Shown piece by piece: positions 50,907 to 59,249 of a stretch of 64,000 nucleotides of DNA (position 1 is the first letter of the stretch; every line of letters begins with the position of its first letter). The translations under genes and the position numbers were made by a program. The stretch lies in the NCBI RefSeq assembly GCF_015234515.1, contig NZ_JADGMY010000034.1, positions 1 to 64,000 on the forward strand. Direction: 5' to 3'. The DNA is from Cellulomonas sp. (lineage in GTDB: Bacteria > Actinomycetota > Actinomycetes > Actinomycetales > Cellulomonadaceae). Below the pieces are notes generated by a model, which was given only the letters and a program-made list of their open reading frames with translations, ran no database searches and was not told the DNA's origin.

Positions 50907-51593
50907 TTAGGCCTCGGAGCCCGGGTCGGTGCGGCCGGGCCCCGCCTCGAGCCGGTCGCCTGGGTGGCCCGTCAGGCCGAGCTCGTCGGCCAGGAACATG
51001 AAGGCACGCGCGTAGGGCTGCCCCTCGATGTCCTGGCGCACGAGGTCCCAGTCGATCTGCTCGCGCAGCGCGCGGGCCATGGGCAGCAGCCACGTGAAGT
51101 CGCAGTAGTGCTCGCCGAGCACCCGCATCTTCGCCGAGATGATGTCGGTCGCGGGCAGGACGGGCATGCGCACGGCCAGCACCTCGAGCTGGTCGGCGTG
51201 CGCGAGCTGCTCCCGGGTCACGGGTTCGCCGACCATCCGGAAGATGACGTCGATCAGCTGCCCGTGGTGGTAGGCCTTGAACAGCCAGTTCTCGGCCGGT
51301 TGCTGCACGTCCAGCCCGGCCGCCGCGAGTGCGGCACGCGCCGCGTCCACGTCGTCCTGGGCGACCGCGAAGTCGGCGTCGTGGCTGGGCTCCGGGGCCC
51401 CACGGGCCCACGCGGCGTACCCGCCGACGAGCGCGAACGGGATCTGTGCCTCCAGGAGCGCCACCGCCGTGCGCCGCAGGCCGTCCTGCAGGGCCGCGCG
51501 GTCGTCGGGGGTCTCCGCGCCCGTCGGCTGCGGCAGGGGCGGCGGTGCAGCACCGGTGAGCGGCGCCGGCGCGTCTGTCGGGGTCGAGTGCAT
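50907..51593 (-). CDS. Nucleotidyltransferase-fold protein
   Basis: A 228-residue protein of the polymerase-beta-like nucleotidyltransferase superfamily. The active-site pattern appears as PFALVGGYAAWARG followed by SHDADFAVAQDD, the G-G-x-x and D-x-D motif (DAD) that holds metal; a third carboxylate could be in LIDVIFRMVGE. The remainder, LAVRMPVLPATDIISAKMRVLGEHYCDF, resembles MNT/KNTase and DUF6036-type proteins. It is preceded by a Pro/Ala-rich 40-residue N-terminus. ATG 51593. No HEPN partner, so it is not a typical MNT-HEPN toxin pair. It is followed by the MmcQ gene. Confidence 0.8.
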   Translation of the reverse strand: MHSTPTDAPAPLTGAAPPPLPQPTGAETPDDRAALQDGLRRTAVALLEAQIPFALVGGYAAWARGAPEPSHDADFAVAQDDVDAARAALAAAGLDVQQPAENWLFKAYHHGQLIDVIFRMVGEPVTREQLAHADQLEVLAVRMPVLPATDIISAKMRVLGEHYCDFTWLLPMARALREQIDWDLVRQDIEGQPYARAFMFLADELGLTGHPGDRLEAGPGRTDPGSEA

Positions 51594-51736
51594 GGCACGG
51601 TGTCTACACCGCACCGGCGGACCGCGCGCGTCGAGACGGCCGCGGGCGCACATGACGACCACGGCCGGGGTGGACGCGCCCCGGGGTCGTGGCGGGTTGC
51701 CGTGCGGGGGCCCCGGGGACCGGTGAGAATCGCAAG

Positions 51737-52498
51737 GTGCGGCTCGCGACCTTCAACATCCTCCACGGGCGCTCGCTCGTGGACGGGCGGGTCGACCTCG
51801 ACCGGTTCGCCGACGCCGTGCGGCGCCTCGACGCCGACGTCCTCGCGCTGCAGGAGGTCGACCGGGCGCAGAGCAGGTCGCACTGCGCGGACCTGACGGC
51901 AGTGGCCGCCGAGGCGATGGGCGCGCCGCACCACCGGTTCGTCGCGACCCTGCACGGCGAGCCGGGCCTGTGGGTCGCCGGCACGGGCGAGGAGCAGCCG
52001 GACACGGCCGCCTACGGCATCGCGCTGCTCTCGCGCCGACCGGTGCGAGAGTGGCACGTGCTGACGCTGCCCACGCTGCGCCGCCGCACGCCGGTGCGGT
52101 TCCCGGGCTCGCGCTGGCCCGAGCTCGTCCGGGACGAGCCCCGCACCGCGCTCGGCGCGGTCGTGGACGACGAGCGTGGGCCGCTGACCGTGATCTGCAC
52201 CCACCTGACGTTCATCCCGGGGTGGAACGTGCGGCAGCTGCGTCACCTGGTGCGTGAGACGCGCACGCTGCCGGGTGCAAAGGTCGTCATGGGGGACCTC
52301 AACCTGGCGGGCGAGCAGCCGGCGCGGCTGTCCGGGCTGCAGTCGCTCGCGCAGGCGCCCACGTTCCCGGTCGACGAGCCCGTGCGCCAGCTCGACCACG
52401 TCCTCGCCGGGCCGGGCGTCCACGCGTCGGGCCCGGGCCGGGCGCTCGACCTGGGACTGTCGGACCACCGGGCCCTCGTCGTCGACGTCTCCCGCTGA
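51737..52498 (+). CDS. Endonuclease/exonuclease/phosphatase (EEP) family protein
   Basis: A 253-residue EEP-fold enzyme. Motifs: LATFNILHGRS (Asn), LALQEVDRAQ (Glu for metal), VICTHLTFIPGWNVRQL (His), VMGDLNLAGE (Asp/Asn pair) and LSDHRALVVDVS (Asp-His catalytic pair). This covers the full metal-phosphodiesterase site. Members cleave phosphoesters in lipids, sugars or nucleic acids; no signal peptide is present so it is cytosolic. GTG 51737 has a weak AAGG. It is divergent from the nucleotidyltransferase gene. Confidence 0.88.
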   Translation: MRLATFNILHGRSLVDGRVDLDRFADAVRRLDADVLALQEVDRAQSRSHCADLTAVAAEAMGAPHHRFVATLHGEPGLWVAGTGEEQPDTAAYGIALLSRRPVREWHVLTLPTLRRRTPVRFPGSRWPELVRDEPRTALGAVVDDERGPLTVICTHLTFIPGWNVRQLRHLVRETRTLPGAKVVMGDLNLAGEQPARLSGLQSLAQAPTFPVDEPVRQLDHVLAGPGVHASGPGRALDLGLSDHRALVVDVSR

Positions 52499-52743
52499 TC
52501 CTCGCTGGGGCGCGGAGGATAGGACGCCCGGCGTGAGGGCGCAGCCCCGGAGCGGACAAGCCGGGAGGGATCTCGCGAGTCGGACGAGCGTTTGCGCCCG
52601 TGCTGCCGCTCGGGTCACGGTGGACGATGTCCGACGGCGTCGGACCGGGGCACGTCGTCCCGCCCGTGGTGCGGCCGTGGCCGCCGACGCGGCGGGGCCG
52701 CGGGTGCCGGCCGACGTCCCCAGGCCCTGGGAGAGGAGCACCC

Positions 52744-53016
52744 GTGCTCACACTGACCGACACCGCCCGCACCGCCGTCGAGACCCTCACGAGCCAGGCC
52801 GGTCTGCCCGAGGAGGGCGGCCTGCGCATCGCCGAGCAGGAGACGGGAGGCTTCGAGCTCGAGCTCGTCGCCGCCCCGGACCCGGGGGACGACGTGGTCG
52901 CCGAGGGCGCGGCCCGCGTCTACGTCGACCCGCGCACGTCCCAGACGCTCGCCGAGCAGCTGCTCGACGTGGAGGCGACGGAGACGGGGGCCGTCTTCAC
53001 CCTGACGCACCAGTGA
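52744..53016 (+). CDS. HesB/IscA-fold protein lacking the conserved cysteines
   Basis: A 90-residue protein with the A-type carrier (HesB/IscA) beta fold: LTLTDTARTAVETLTSQAGL, GGLRIAEQETGGFELELVAAPD, and VYVDPRTSQTLAEQLLDVEATE. The three cysteines that bind Fe-S in IscA are all missing, so it is not an Fe-S scaffold. Such actinobacterial paralogues are usually named HesB-like or adhesin and their function is unknown. GTG 52744 follows GAGAGGAG and is preferred over longer Pro/Arg-rich extension. A strong terminator follows its stop. The 245-base region before it (52499-52743) has no recognisable gene. Confidence 0.8.
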   Translation: MLTLTDTARTAVETLTSQAGLPEEGGLRIAEQETGGFELELVAAPDPGDDVVAEGAARVYVDPRTSQTLAEQLLDVEATETGAVFTLTHQ

Positions 53017-53064
53017 CGCACCGGTGACGCACCGGGTGCCGCACGCCTGGCGCGTCGCAGCGTC

Positions 53065-53099
53065 CGAGGGGCCGACCACCACCGGTGGTCGGCCCCTCG
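53065..53099. terminator. Strong bidirectional terminator
   Basis: Perfect 16-base stem (CGAGGGGCCGACCACC at 53065-53080 with 53084-53099) and a 3-base loop, between the HesB-like gene and the convergent FMN reductase gene. Confidence 0.85.
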
Positions 53100-53125
53100 T
53101 CGTCGGGTCCGTGCGCGGGCGGCGG

Positions 53126-53746
53126 TCAGGAGCCGCCGAGCATGTCCTCGAAGGACGGCACGGCGTCGTACAGCCCGGTCCGGGTGACCGGCTCGCGGGC
53201 CGCGACGCGCTGGGCGAGCTCGGCGGCCGCCCGTCGGATCCGGGCGGGCAGCGGCTTGACCTGCTCGGTGCCCGCGTCGGCCCAGTCGTCCGTCGCGGCG
53301 AAGACCGACGTCGGCACGACGTCCGCGTGCAGGTAGGCGAACAGCGGGCGCAGCGCGTGGTCGAGCGCCAGCGAGTGACGCGCGGTGCCGCCGGTCGCGC
53401 CCAGCAGCACGGGGGTTCCGTCGAGCGTGTCGGGGGCGAGCACGTCGACGAACGACTTGAACAGCCCCGCGTACGACGCGGCGTACACCGGTGACACCGC
53501 GATGACGCCGTCCGCACCCGCCAGGGCGCTCTGAGCGGCCGCGAGGTCCGGACGGGCGTAGCCGGTCAGGGTCATGTCGACGACGTCGTGCGCCAGACCG
53601 CGCAGCTCGACGACCTCGACGACCGCATCGACGCCGCGCGCGGTGAGATCGGCGACGGTGGCCTCGGTGAGGCGGTCGGCCAGGATGCGGGTCGACGACG
53701 GCTGCGACAGCCCGCCGGAGACGACGACGATCGATCGGGACGTCAC
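53126..53746 (-). CDS. FMN reductase partnered with the LLM monooxygenase
   Basis: A 206-residue NADPH-dependent FMN reductase-like flavodoxin-fold protein: IVVVSGGLSQPSSTRILADRL (FMN phosphate loop), GVIAVSPVYAASYAGLFKSFVDVL and PVLLGATGGTARHSLALDHALRPLF. It resembles the CE1759-type reductases always found next to the CE1758-type LLM oxidoreductase. GTG 53746 follows AGGAGG. It presumably supplies reduced FMN to that monooxygenase. It lies 323 bases downstream of the LLM gene on the same strand, and the gap holds the palindromic repeat array. Confidence 0.85.
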   Translation of the reverse strand: MTSRSIVVVSGGLSQPSSTRILADRLTEATVADLTARGVDAVVEVVELRGLAHDVVDMTLTGYARPDLAAAQSALAGADGVIAVSPVYAASYAGLFKSFVDVLAPDTLDGTPVLLGATGGTARHSLALDHALRPLFAYLHADVVPTSVFAATDDWADAGTEQVKPLPARIRRAAAELAQRVAAREPVTRTGLYDAVPSFEDMLGGS

Positions 53747-53776
53747 GGGGTCCTCCTGGGGACGTGCTGGGCGGGA

Positions 53777-54063
53777 CTGGATTGCACTCTCGCGGGAGAG
53801 GGGGGTGACTGGATCGTCCTCTCGCGGTGAGAGTGCAATCCAGTTGCTTCCGGGGAGGGGGCTGGATTGCCCTCTCGCGGGAGGGGGTGGCTGGATCGTC
53901 CTCTCGCGGTGAGAGTGCGATCCAGTTCGCTTCGGGGAAGGTGGCTGGATTGCTCTCTCGCGCGGGAGGGGGTGACTGGATTGCACTCTCGCGGTGAGAG
54001 GGTGATCCAGTTGCTTCCGGGGAGGGGGCTGGATTGCACTCTCGCGGTGAGAGGGTGATCCAG
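53777..54063. repeat. Palindromic repeat array between the LLM and FMN-reductase genes
   Basis: About 290 bases made of seven CTGGAT-headed units. Complete 35-base palindromes with CTGGAT and ATCCAG ends around CTCTCGCGG occur at 53809-53843, 53891-53925, 53976-54010 and 54029-54063; shortened half-units start at 53777, 53862 and 53945. Half-unit, full unit and GCTTCCGGGGAGG-type spacer repeat with a period of 83-85 bases. Copies differ at several bases, so it is not newly duplicated. Either strand of a full unit forms a 14-15 base stem. Confidence 0.85.
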
Positions 54064-54069
54064 TTTCCT

Positions 54070-55257
54070 TCAGGGGAGGGTGGTGGCGCCGGCGGCCTCG
54101 GCGGCGGCGAGGTCGTCCTCGGCGGCCTTGCCCGTCCAGTGGTCCGCGGTCGCGGCCTGCTGCACGTGGACGCGCCCGGCGGCGCGGGCGGCGGCGACGC
54201 GCTCGGCGTGCGTCGGCGGGTTCGCCGGGACGTCGGCGGGACGGCGGGACTCGGCCTCCCTGCGGAGCACGGGCACGACGTCCTCGGCGAGGATGTCGAT
54301 CTGCTCGAGCACGGTCTTGAGCGGCAGGCCGGCGTGGTCCATGAGGAACAGCTGGCGCTGGTAGTGGCCGACCTGCTCCCAGAACGCGCCGTACCGGTCG
54401 ATGACCTGCTGCGGGCTGCCGACGGTCAGCGGCGTCTCGCGCGTGAAGTCCTCCATCGACGGGCCGTGCCCGTAGACGGGGGCGTTGTCGAAGTACGGGC
54501 GGAACTCGTCCCACGCGTCCTGGCTGTTCTTGCGCATGAACACCTGCCCGCCCAGGCCGACGATCGCCTGGTCCGCGCGGCCGTGGCCGTGGTGCTCGTA
54601 CCGCTGCCGGTAGAAGTTCACCATCTGCGCGGTGTGCTCCATGGGCCAGAAGATCGCGTTGTGGAGGAACCCGTCGCCGTAGTAGGCGGCCTGCTCGGCG
54701 ATCTCGGGGGAGCGGATCGAGCCGTGCCACACGAACGGCGCGACGCCGTCGAGCGGGCGGGGCGTCGAGGTGAACCCCTGCAGGGGGGTGCGGAACTTGC
54801 CGGACCAGTCGACGACGTCCTCCTCCCACAGCCGGCGCAGCAGCGCGTAGTTCTCGATCGCGAGCGGCAGGCCCTGGCGGATGTCCTTGCCGAACCACGG
54901 GTAGACGGGGCCGGTGTTGCCGCGGCCCATCATGAGGTCCATGCGGCCGTCGGCGATGACCTGGAGCATCGCGTACTCCTCGGCCAGGCGGACGGGGTCG
55001 TTGGTGGTGATGAGCGTCGTGGCGGTGGACAGCACGATGTTCTTGGTGCGGCCCGCGAGGTAGCCGAGCATCGTCGTGGGGGACGACGGGACGAACGGCG
55101 GGTTGTGGTGCTCGCCGGTGGCGAAGACGTCGAGCCCGGCGGCGTCGGCGTGCTCGGCGATGGTGAGCATCGCGCGCACGCGCTCCGTGTCGTCCGGGGT
55201 CCGTCCGGTCGTGGGGTCCGTGGTCACGTCACCGACGGAGAAGATCCCGAACTGCAT
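54070..55257 (-). CDS. LLM class flavin-dependent oxidoreductase (CE1758 family)
   Basis: A 395-residue luciferase-like monooxygenase. Start MQFGIFSVGDVTTDPTTGRTP; FATGEHHNPPFVPSSPTTML carries the His of the active site; RTKNIVLSTATTLITTNDPVRLAEEYAML, MGRGNTGPVYPWFG, FVWHGSIRSPEIAEQAAYYGDGF and DEFRPYFDNAPVYGHGPSMEDFT follow the family. Its FMNH2 is expected from the neighbouring reductase gene. Substrate unknown; the family includes alkanesulfonate-like and other small-molecule oxygenases. ATG 55257 with AGGTG eight bases before. The C-terminus is extended by a charged Ala/Glu tail. Confidence 0.9.
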   Translation of the reverse strand: MQFGIFSVGDVTTDPTTGRTPDDTERVRAMLTIAEHADAAGLDVFATGEHHNPPFVPSSPTTMLGYLAGRTKNIVLSTATTLITTNDPVRLAEEYAMLQVIADGRMDLMMGRGNTGPVYPWFGKDIRQGLPLAIENYALLRRLWEEDVVDWSGKFRTPLQGFTSTPRPLDGVAPFVWHGSIRSPEIAEQAAYYGDGFLHNAIFWPMEHTAQMVNFYRQRYEHHGHGRADQAIVGLGGQVFMRKNSQDAWDEFRPYFDNAPVYGHGPSMEDFTRETPLTVGSPQQVIDRYGAFWEQVGHYQRQLFLMDHAGLPLKTVLEQIDILAEDVVPVLRREAESRRPADVPANPPTHAERVAAARAAGRVHVQQAATADHWTGKAAEDDLAAAEAAGATTLP

Positions 55258-55358
55258 GCTGCACCTCGCTCATCGAGTTCATGCGTTTGCATCGAACAGG
55301 TGGCTCAACGGGCCCGGCGGCGCAGGTATTCCGGTCGTCCGGTGGCGCGTCGCGCGGG

Positions 55359-55571
55359 TCACCCGGCGGGAGCGGGCCCCGGGGTCGGGAAGACGAGGGA
55401 CGTCGACACGACGGTGGTCGTCCGCACGGTGTCCGTCAGGAGTGCCGCCGTGAGCTCGACCGCCGACGACACCACGAGCAGCACCAGGAGCAGGCTCAGC
55501 ACGGCGAGCCGCACCCACGTGCCGCGGGTCACGAGGCCTGCGGCACGCGCGTCACTCGAGGACGAGCGCAT
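55359..55571 (-). CDS. Small single-span membrane protein of the SipW/TasA-like unit
   Basis: A 70-residue protein with one hydrophobic helix, VRLAVLSLLLVLLVVSSAVEL, preceded by about 20 polar residues and followed by a Thr/Pro-rich exterior tail (TTTVVSTSLVFPTPGPAPAG). ATG 55571 overlaps the end of the signal peptidase gene by 20 bases, so it is translationally coupled to it. Unrecognised family. Its position suggests an accessory factor or a substrate of the SipW-type peptidase. The stretch after its stop, 55258-55358, holds nothing recognisable. Confidence 0.6.
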   Translation of the reverse strand: MRSSSSDARAAGLVTRGTWVRLAVLSLLLVLLVVSSAVELTAALLTDTVRTTTVVSTSLVFPTPGPAPAG

Positions 55572-56265
55572 CGACCCTCCTGTCGTCCTGCGGGCGCTCG
55601 GCGCGGTGGGCGCGCCGCCGCCCCTCCAGCACCGAGACCACCTCGAGCGTCGCGAGGGCGAGCAGGGGCGGGACGAGCATGACCGCGCGGCCTCGCGGCG
55701 ACGTCGCCCACGACAGCACGGGACCCCAGCCGTGGTGGACCTCCAGCAGCACACCCTGCACCCGCTCGACCGGTGTGGCGTTCGCGTCCGGGCTGTCGTT
55801 CGCGTCGCCCTGGGTCCGGATGTAGGGCTGCAGGACGGGCTGGCCGTCGTCGCCCAGGACCGGCTCCATGCGGCCCGACCCGTCACCGACCTCGCGCATC
55901 GCCGGCAGGCGGTGCAGGGACACGATGCGGTGGGTCACCAGCCCGGTCTGGCCGACCGGCTGGAACGTGACCACAAGGTTCGGCTTGAGCTCGGAGGCGT
56001 CCGACACCGCCCGCAGGACCACGACGTCGCCGGCCAGGAACCGCGGTGCCATCGAGCCGGACGTCACGATCAGCAGCCGCTGACCCTGCGCCTGGTACCA
56101 CAGCGGCGCCGCGAGCGAGGCGACGAAGGCCACGACCCCCACGGTCACCACGGTCCACAGCGCCACGCTCGTCGTGCGTCGCCACCAGGGCGTGCGAGGG
56201 CGGGCCGCCGGGCGCGACGCGCGGCGGTCGACGAAGGGCTGCGGGGCCTGGCGGTCCGGGGTCAA
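55552..56265 (-). CDS. SipW-type signal peptidase I
   Basis: A 237-residue membrane peptidase. An N-terminal helix (VALWTVVTVGVVAFVASLAAPL) leads to the nucleophile motif LLIVTSGSMAPRFLAGDVV (Ser 71), then VVTFQPVGQTGLVTHRIVSL where His 112 replaces the Lys of ordinary leader peptidases, as in SipW and eukaryotic ER signal peptidases. The last part contains GDANDSPDANATPVERVQG, a conserved Asp-rich segment, and a second membrane helix (AVMLVPPLLALATLEVVSVL). It starts 7 bases after the TasA-like gene, pairing enzyme and substrate. Confidence 0.9.
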   Translation of the reverse strand: MTPDRQAPQPFVDRRASRPAARPRTPWWRRTTSVALWTVVTVGVVAFVASLAAPLWYQAQGQRLLIVTSGSMAPRFLAGDVVVLRAVSDASELKPNLVVTFQPVGQTGLVTHRIVSLHRLPAMREVGDGSGRMEPVLGDDGQPVLQPYIRTQGDANDSPDANATPVERVQGVLLEVHHGWGPVLSWATSPRGRAVMLVPPLLALATLEVVSVLEGRRRAHRAERPQDDRRVDALVLE

Positions 56266-56272
56266 GGCCGTC

Positions 56273-56953
56273 TCAGTTGTTCACCGTCTGCTCGGAGTCG
56301 AGCTGGAACGTCAGCTCGGCGGCCGTGTTCTGGTAGTCGTCGTCCGCGTCGATCGACATGTCGACGCGCACGCACAGCGTCTCCGACCTGACCACGGCGT
56401 CGAGCGGGCGGTCACCGGGCTGCAGGCCCGTCGCCGGGTGGCCGACGATCGGGGCCAGGTCCGGACCGGGCGGGAGCCCGAAGTCGCCGTCCACGAGGTT
56501 CCCCGTGTCGCCCAGGGGCACGGCGTCGTCCGTGCCCGCGAGCGTGCAGGCGGGCACCGCGAAGATGCGCGTCCGCAGCTGGGTGCGCAGGTCGCCGGGG
56601 CCGGGGACGCCCGTGGTGGGCGTCGTCGTCGCGGCAGCCATGCTCACGGCGTACCGGAGCGCGAGGGAGCCCTCGTTGCTCACCGTCAAGGGTGCGAAGA
56701 CGCTCCCGCCGGGTGCCAGGCCCTCGAGGGGCAGCTCGAACTGCGCGCCGTCGGCCGTGAGCACCACGGTGCCCGTCGTGATGGCGCCGCTCAGGGAGTC
56801 CTGGTCGGTGAACAGGGCCGACGTCGTCAGTGACGTCACGCCCACGCCCGCGAGGAGGAGGATCGCCCCCGTGGCCCAGACCCGGCGACGTCGCGCCACG
56901 TCCTGCCGCGACGGTTCGGGGTCGATCATGTCCTCGAGCAGCTCGTCCATCAT
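56273..56953 (-). CDS. SipW-dependent exported protein (TasA/CalY-like)
   Basis: A 226-residue exported protein. The N-terminal segment ATGAILLLAGVGVTSLTTSALFTDQDSLSGAI, in pieces, is the SipW-dependent signal type: a helix followed by a segment with F-T-D-x-D. The mature part is a beta-rich domain with GTVVLTADGAQFELPLEGLAPGGSVFAPLTVSNEGSLALRYAVSM, typical of TasA/CalY-like proteins, and two cysteines (PACTLA and LCVRVD). Bacillus relatives form biofilm-matrix fibres; actinobacterial ones are uncharacterised. ATG 56953. The 105 bases upstream carry a perfect 20-base palindrome. Confidence 0.83.
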   Translation of the reverse strand: MMDELLEDMIDPEPSRQDVARRRRVWATGAILLLAGVGVTSLTTSALFTDQDSLSGAITTGTVVLTADGAQFELPLEGLAPGGSVFAPLTVSNEGSLALRYAVSMAAATTTPTTGVPGPGDLRTQLRTRIFAVPACTLAGTDDAVPLGDTGNLVDGDFGLPPGPDLAPIVGHPATGLQPGDRPLDAVVRSETLCVRVDMSIDADDDYQNTAAELTFQLDSEQTVNN

Positions 56954-57056
56954 CGCGTCGGCCCCTTCTCCGCGTCGCGCCCCATCGCCGGCCGCAGTCC
57001 GCCTGCTTCGTCCCCCATCGGCGCGGGCTGCGTCGACCTTGAGGACAACGCGGCAA

Positions 57057-57076
57057 CTTCACCCGATCGGGTGAAG
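57057..57076. promoter_or_regulatory. Perfect 20-bp palindrome upstream of the TasA-like operon
   Basis: CTTCACCCGATCGGGTGAAG (57057-57076) is perfectly self-complementary. It spans the stop of the GGDEF-EAL gene and lies 104 bases before the TasA-like start. It might be an operator for the SipW/TasA-like unit. Confidence 0.5.
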
Positions 57077-59080
57077 CGAGCTGCCGCCGGGCGGATGCAC
57101 CGCCGACGCAGGTGCGGGCCGCGCCCACAGGTAGCCCTGCGCCCGGTCGACGCCCAGGCGTTCCAGCGTGCGCGCCGTCGGCTCGTCCTCGACGCCCTCG
57201 GCCACCACGCGCAGACCGAACGAGTGCGCCAGGTCCACCATCGCCTGCACGACGACCTCCGACCCGGCCCGGCCGCCCTCGCCGAGGTCGGCGACGAACA
57301 CCCGGTCGATCTTCAGCTCGGCCACCGGCAGGTCGCGCAGCTGCGAGATGGACGTCGTGCCCGTCCCGAAGTCGTCGATCGCGACGCACACCCCCAGGGC
57401 GCTCAGGCGCTCCAGGACCGGCACCACACGGGTGCGGTCCGCGACCAGCGCGGTCTCCGTGACCTCGACCTCCAGGAGCGAGGGCTCCACGCCGTGCCGC
57501 GCCAGCAGCAGCTCGATCATGTCGACCACCGCAGGGCTCGCGACGTCGTGCGCGGACAGGTTGACCGCGACCGGCACGGCCTCGCCCTGCGCGTGCCAGA
57601 GCGCGAGCTGCCGCACCGACTCCTCGAGCGCGAACTCCGTGACGCGGTGGATCAGCCCCGACTGCTCGGCGAGCGGCACGAACGCGCCCGGCGGGAGCAG
57701 CCCCCGTGTGGGGTGCCGCCAGCGGATCAGCGCCTCGAGTCCCACGGTGCGCTGCGAGGACAGCTCGATCTTCGGCTGGTAGTGCATCTCCAGCTGCGGG
57801 ACCTCGCCGGGGTCGCCGCGGGACTCGAGCACGCGGTGCAGCTCACCCAGCAGCACGAGCCGCGCGGGCGAGGAGTCGTCCGCCGCGGGGGAGTAGACGC
57901 TCACGCCCGTGCGGTGGTGCTTGGCGGCGTACATCGCGATGTCGGCCGTGCGCATGAGAGCCGAGGCGTCCGCGGCATGGTCCGGCAGGCACGCGACGCC
58001 GATCGACGTCTCGACGTGCAGGGCGATGTCGCTCAGCTCGAACGGGCGGGCGAAGAGCCCGCGCACCCGCAGGGCGAGGCGCTCGGCGTTCGCGACCGTC
58101 CGCACGTCGGGGAGCAGGATCGCGAACTCGTCGCCGCCGAGGCGCGCGACCACGTCGTCGTCGCGCAGCGCGTGACGCAGTCGCTCGGCGACCTGCTGCA
58201 GCAGCTCGTCGCCGTGGTCGTGCCCGAGCGTGTCGTTGATGTCCTTGAACCGGTCGATGTCGAGCAGGATCAGGCCCACGCGGGCGTCGTCGTCGGCGAC
58301 CTTGTCGATGGCGCGCTGCATCTGGTCGGCGAGCAGCCGGCGGTTGGGCAGGCCGGTGAGGGAGTCGAGCAGCGCCAGGCGAGCGTTGTCGAGCGCGGTC
58401 GAGCGCAGCCTGCGGGACGTGGAGTGCACGATCTGGAACAGCAGCAGCCACAGCACGACGAGGCTGCCGGCGACGACGAGCGTGACCGTGCGGGTCGTGG
58501 TCTGCAGCGTCTGCTGCGTCACGGTGTGGTCGAGCATCACCTCCGCGGCGCCGACGGGGGCCGTGGCACCGACGTCCGCCTGCGCCTCGGGCGTGGCGGT
58601 GTCCGCCAGCCGCACCGGGACGTAGACGTCGAGCACCGTGCGCTCGTCGGGGGCCGCGGCGCCCGCCCGCACGTCCGGCTGGACGACCGCGTCGGGGGCG
58701 CCGGCGCGCATGACGCGCGCCAGGCGGTCCGCGCGGGGCAGCCCGGTCGTCGCCCCGTCCGAGGAGTACATGAGCCGCCCGTCCGCGCTCCACAGCCGCA
58801 GCTCGACGAGCTCCTCGCCGAACCCGCGGGTCGCCTCCGACACCGCGTGGCGCTCCTCGGCGGACAGGACCCCCGTCACGAAGGCGGTCGACGGCACCAC
58901 GCGTGCCGCGAAGACCGCCATCCTGGACGCCGCCGCCGTGCCGTCCCGCACGGCCTGACCACGCATCTGCGACGACGTCACGACGACCAGGGCGACACCC
59001 ACGAGGAGCATGCCGACGAGGCTCACGAGAGCGAACCGGCGCGTCGGGCTCGAACGGCGGCGACCAGCTGGCACGTGCAC
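57059..59080 (-). CDS. GGDEF-EAL cyclic-di-GMP enzyme with membrane sensor
   Basis: A 673-residue protein. Two transmembrane helices (LVSLVGMLLVGVALVVVTSS and LVVAGSLVVLWLLLF) flank an approximately 170-residue extracytoplasmic domain. The GGDEF domain has RLGGDEFAIL with an intact inhibitory-site RxxD (RDDD five residues before GGDEF), so a cyclase with product feedback is expected. The EAL domain shows LEALIRWRHP and IDDFGTGTTSISQLRDLPV with KIDRVF, intact catalytic residues for phosphodiesterase. Net activity cannot be told. ATG 59080. It is immediately upstream of the TasA-like operon in the same direction; c-di-GMP commonly controls biofilm matrix, so a link is plausible. Confidence 0.92.
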   Translation of the reverse strand: MHVPAGRRRSSPTRRFALVSLVGMLLVGVALVVVTSSQMRGQAVRDGTAAASRMAVFAARVVPSTAFVTGVLSAEERHAVSEATRGFGEELVELRLWSADGRLMYSSDGATTGLPRADRLARVMRAGAPDAVVQPDVRAGAAAPDERTVLDVYVPVRLADTATPEAQADVGATAPVGAAEVMLDHTVTQQTLQTTTRTVTLVVAGSLVVLWLLLFQIVHSTSRRLRSTALDNARLALLDSLTGLPNRRLLADQMQRAIDKVADDDARVGLILLDIDRFKDINDTLGHDHGDELLQQVAERLRHALRDDDVVARLGGDEFAILLPDVRTVANAERLALRVRGLFARPFELSDIALHVETSIGVACLPDHAADASALMRTADIAMYAAKHHRTGVSVYSPAADDSSPARLVLLGELHRVLESRGDPGEVPQLEMHYQPKIELSSQRTVGLEALIRWRHPTRGLLPPGAFVPLAEQSGLIHRVTEFALEESVRQLALWHAQGEAVPVAVNLSAHDVASPAVVDMIELLLARHGVEPSLLEVEVTETALVADRTRVVPVLERLSALGVCVAIDDFGTGTTSISQLRDLPVAELKIDRVFVADLGEGGRAGSEVVVQAMVDLAHSFGLRVVAEGVEDEPTARTLERLGVDRAQGYLWARPAPASAVHPPGGSSLHPIG

Positions 59081-59249
59081 CTCGCGGCTCGGGCGGACCG
59101 GGGGACCTTTCCGTCAGGGTATGTCGCCCGGTGGTGCCGGTGGCGGACGCCGGGCTCGGTGGCGTCCGCGTCGGTCGGGAACGCCGGGTGAATGTCGTGT
59201 GTTGAGTCCGACGGAGCCGCCACCAGGGCGGCACCGGGAGGAGCCTGAC

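Noticed and set aside
53777-54063. Possible CRISPR array
   Set aside because: Units are palindromes with variable, non-unique spacers of similar sequence, copies differ, and no cas gene is near. It is a palindromic repeat cluster instead.
54034-56391. Long plus-strand open frame over the LLM, SipW and repeat region
   Set aside because: The opposite strand holds real genes with clear active sites, and the frame crosses the palindromic array, which is not coding.
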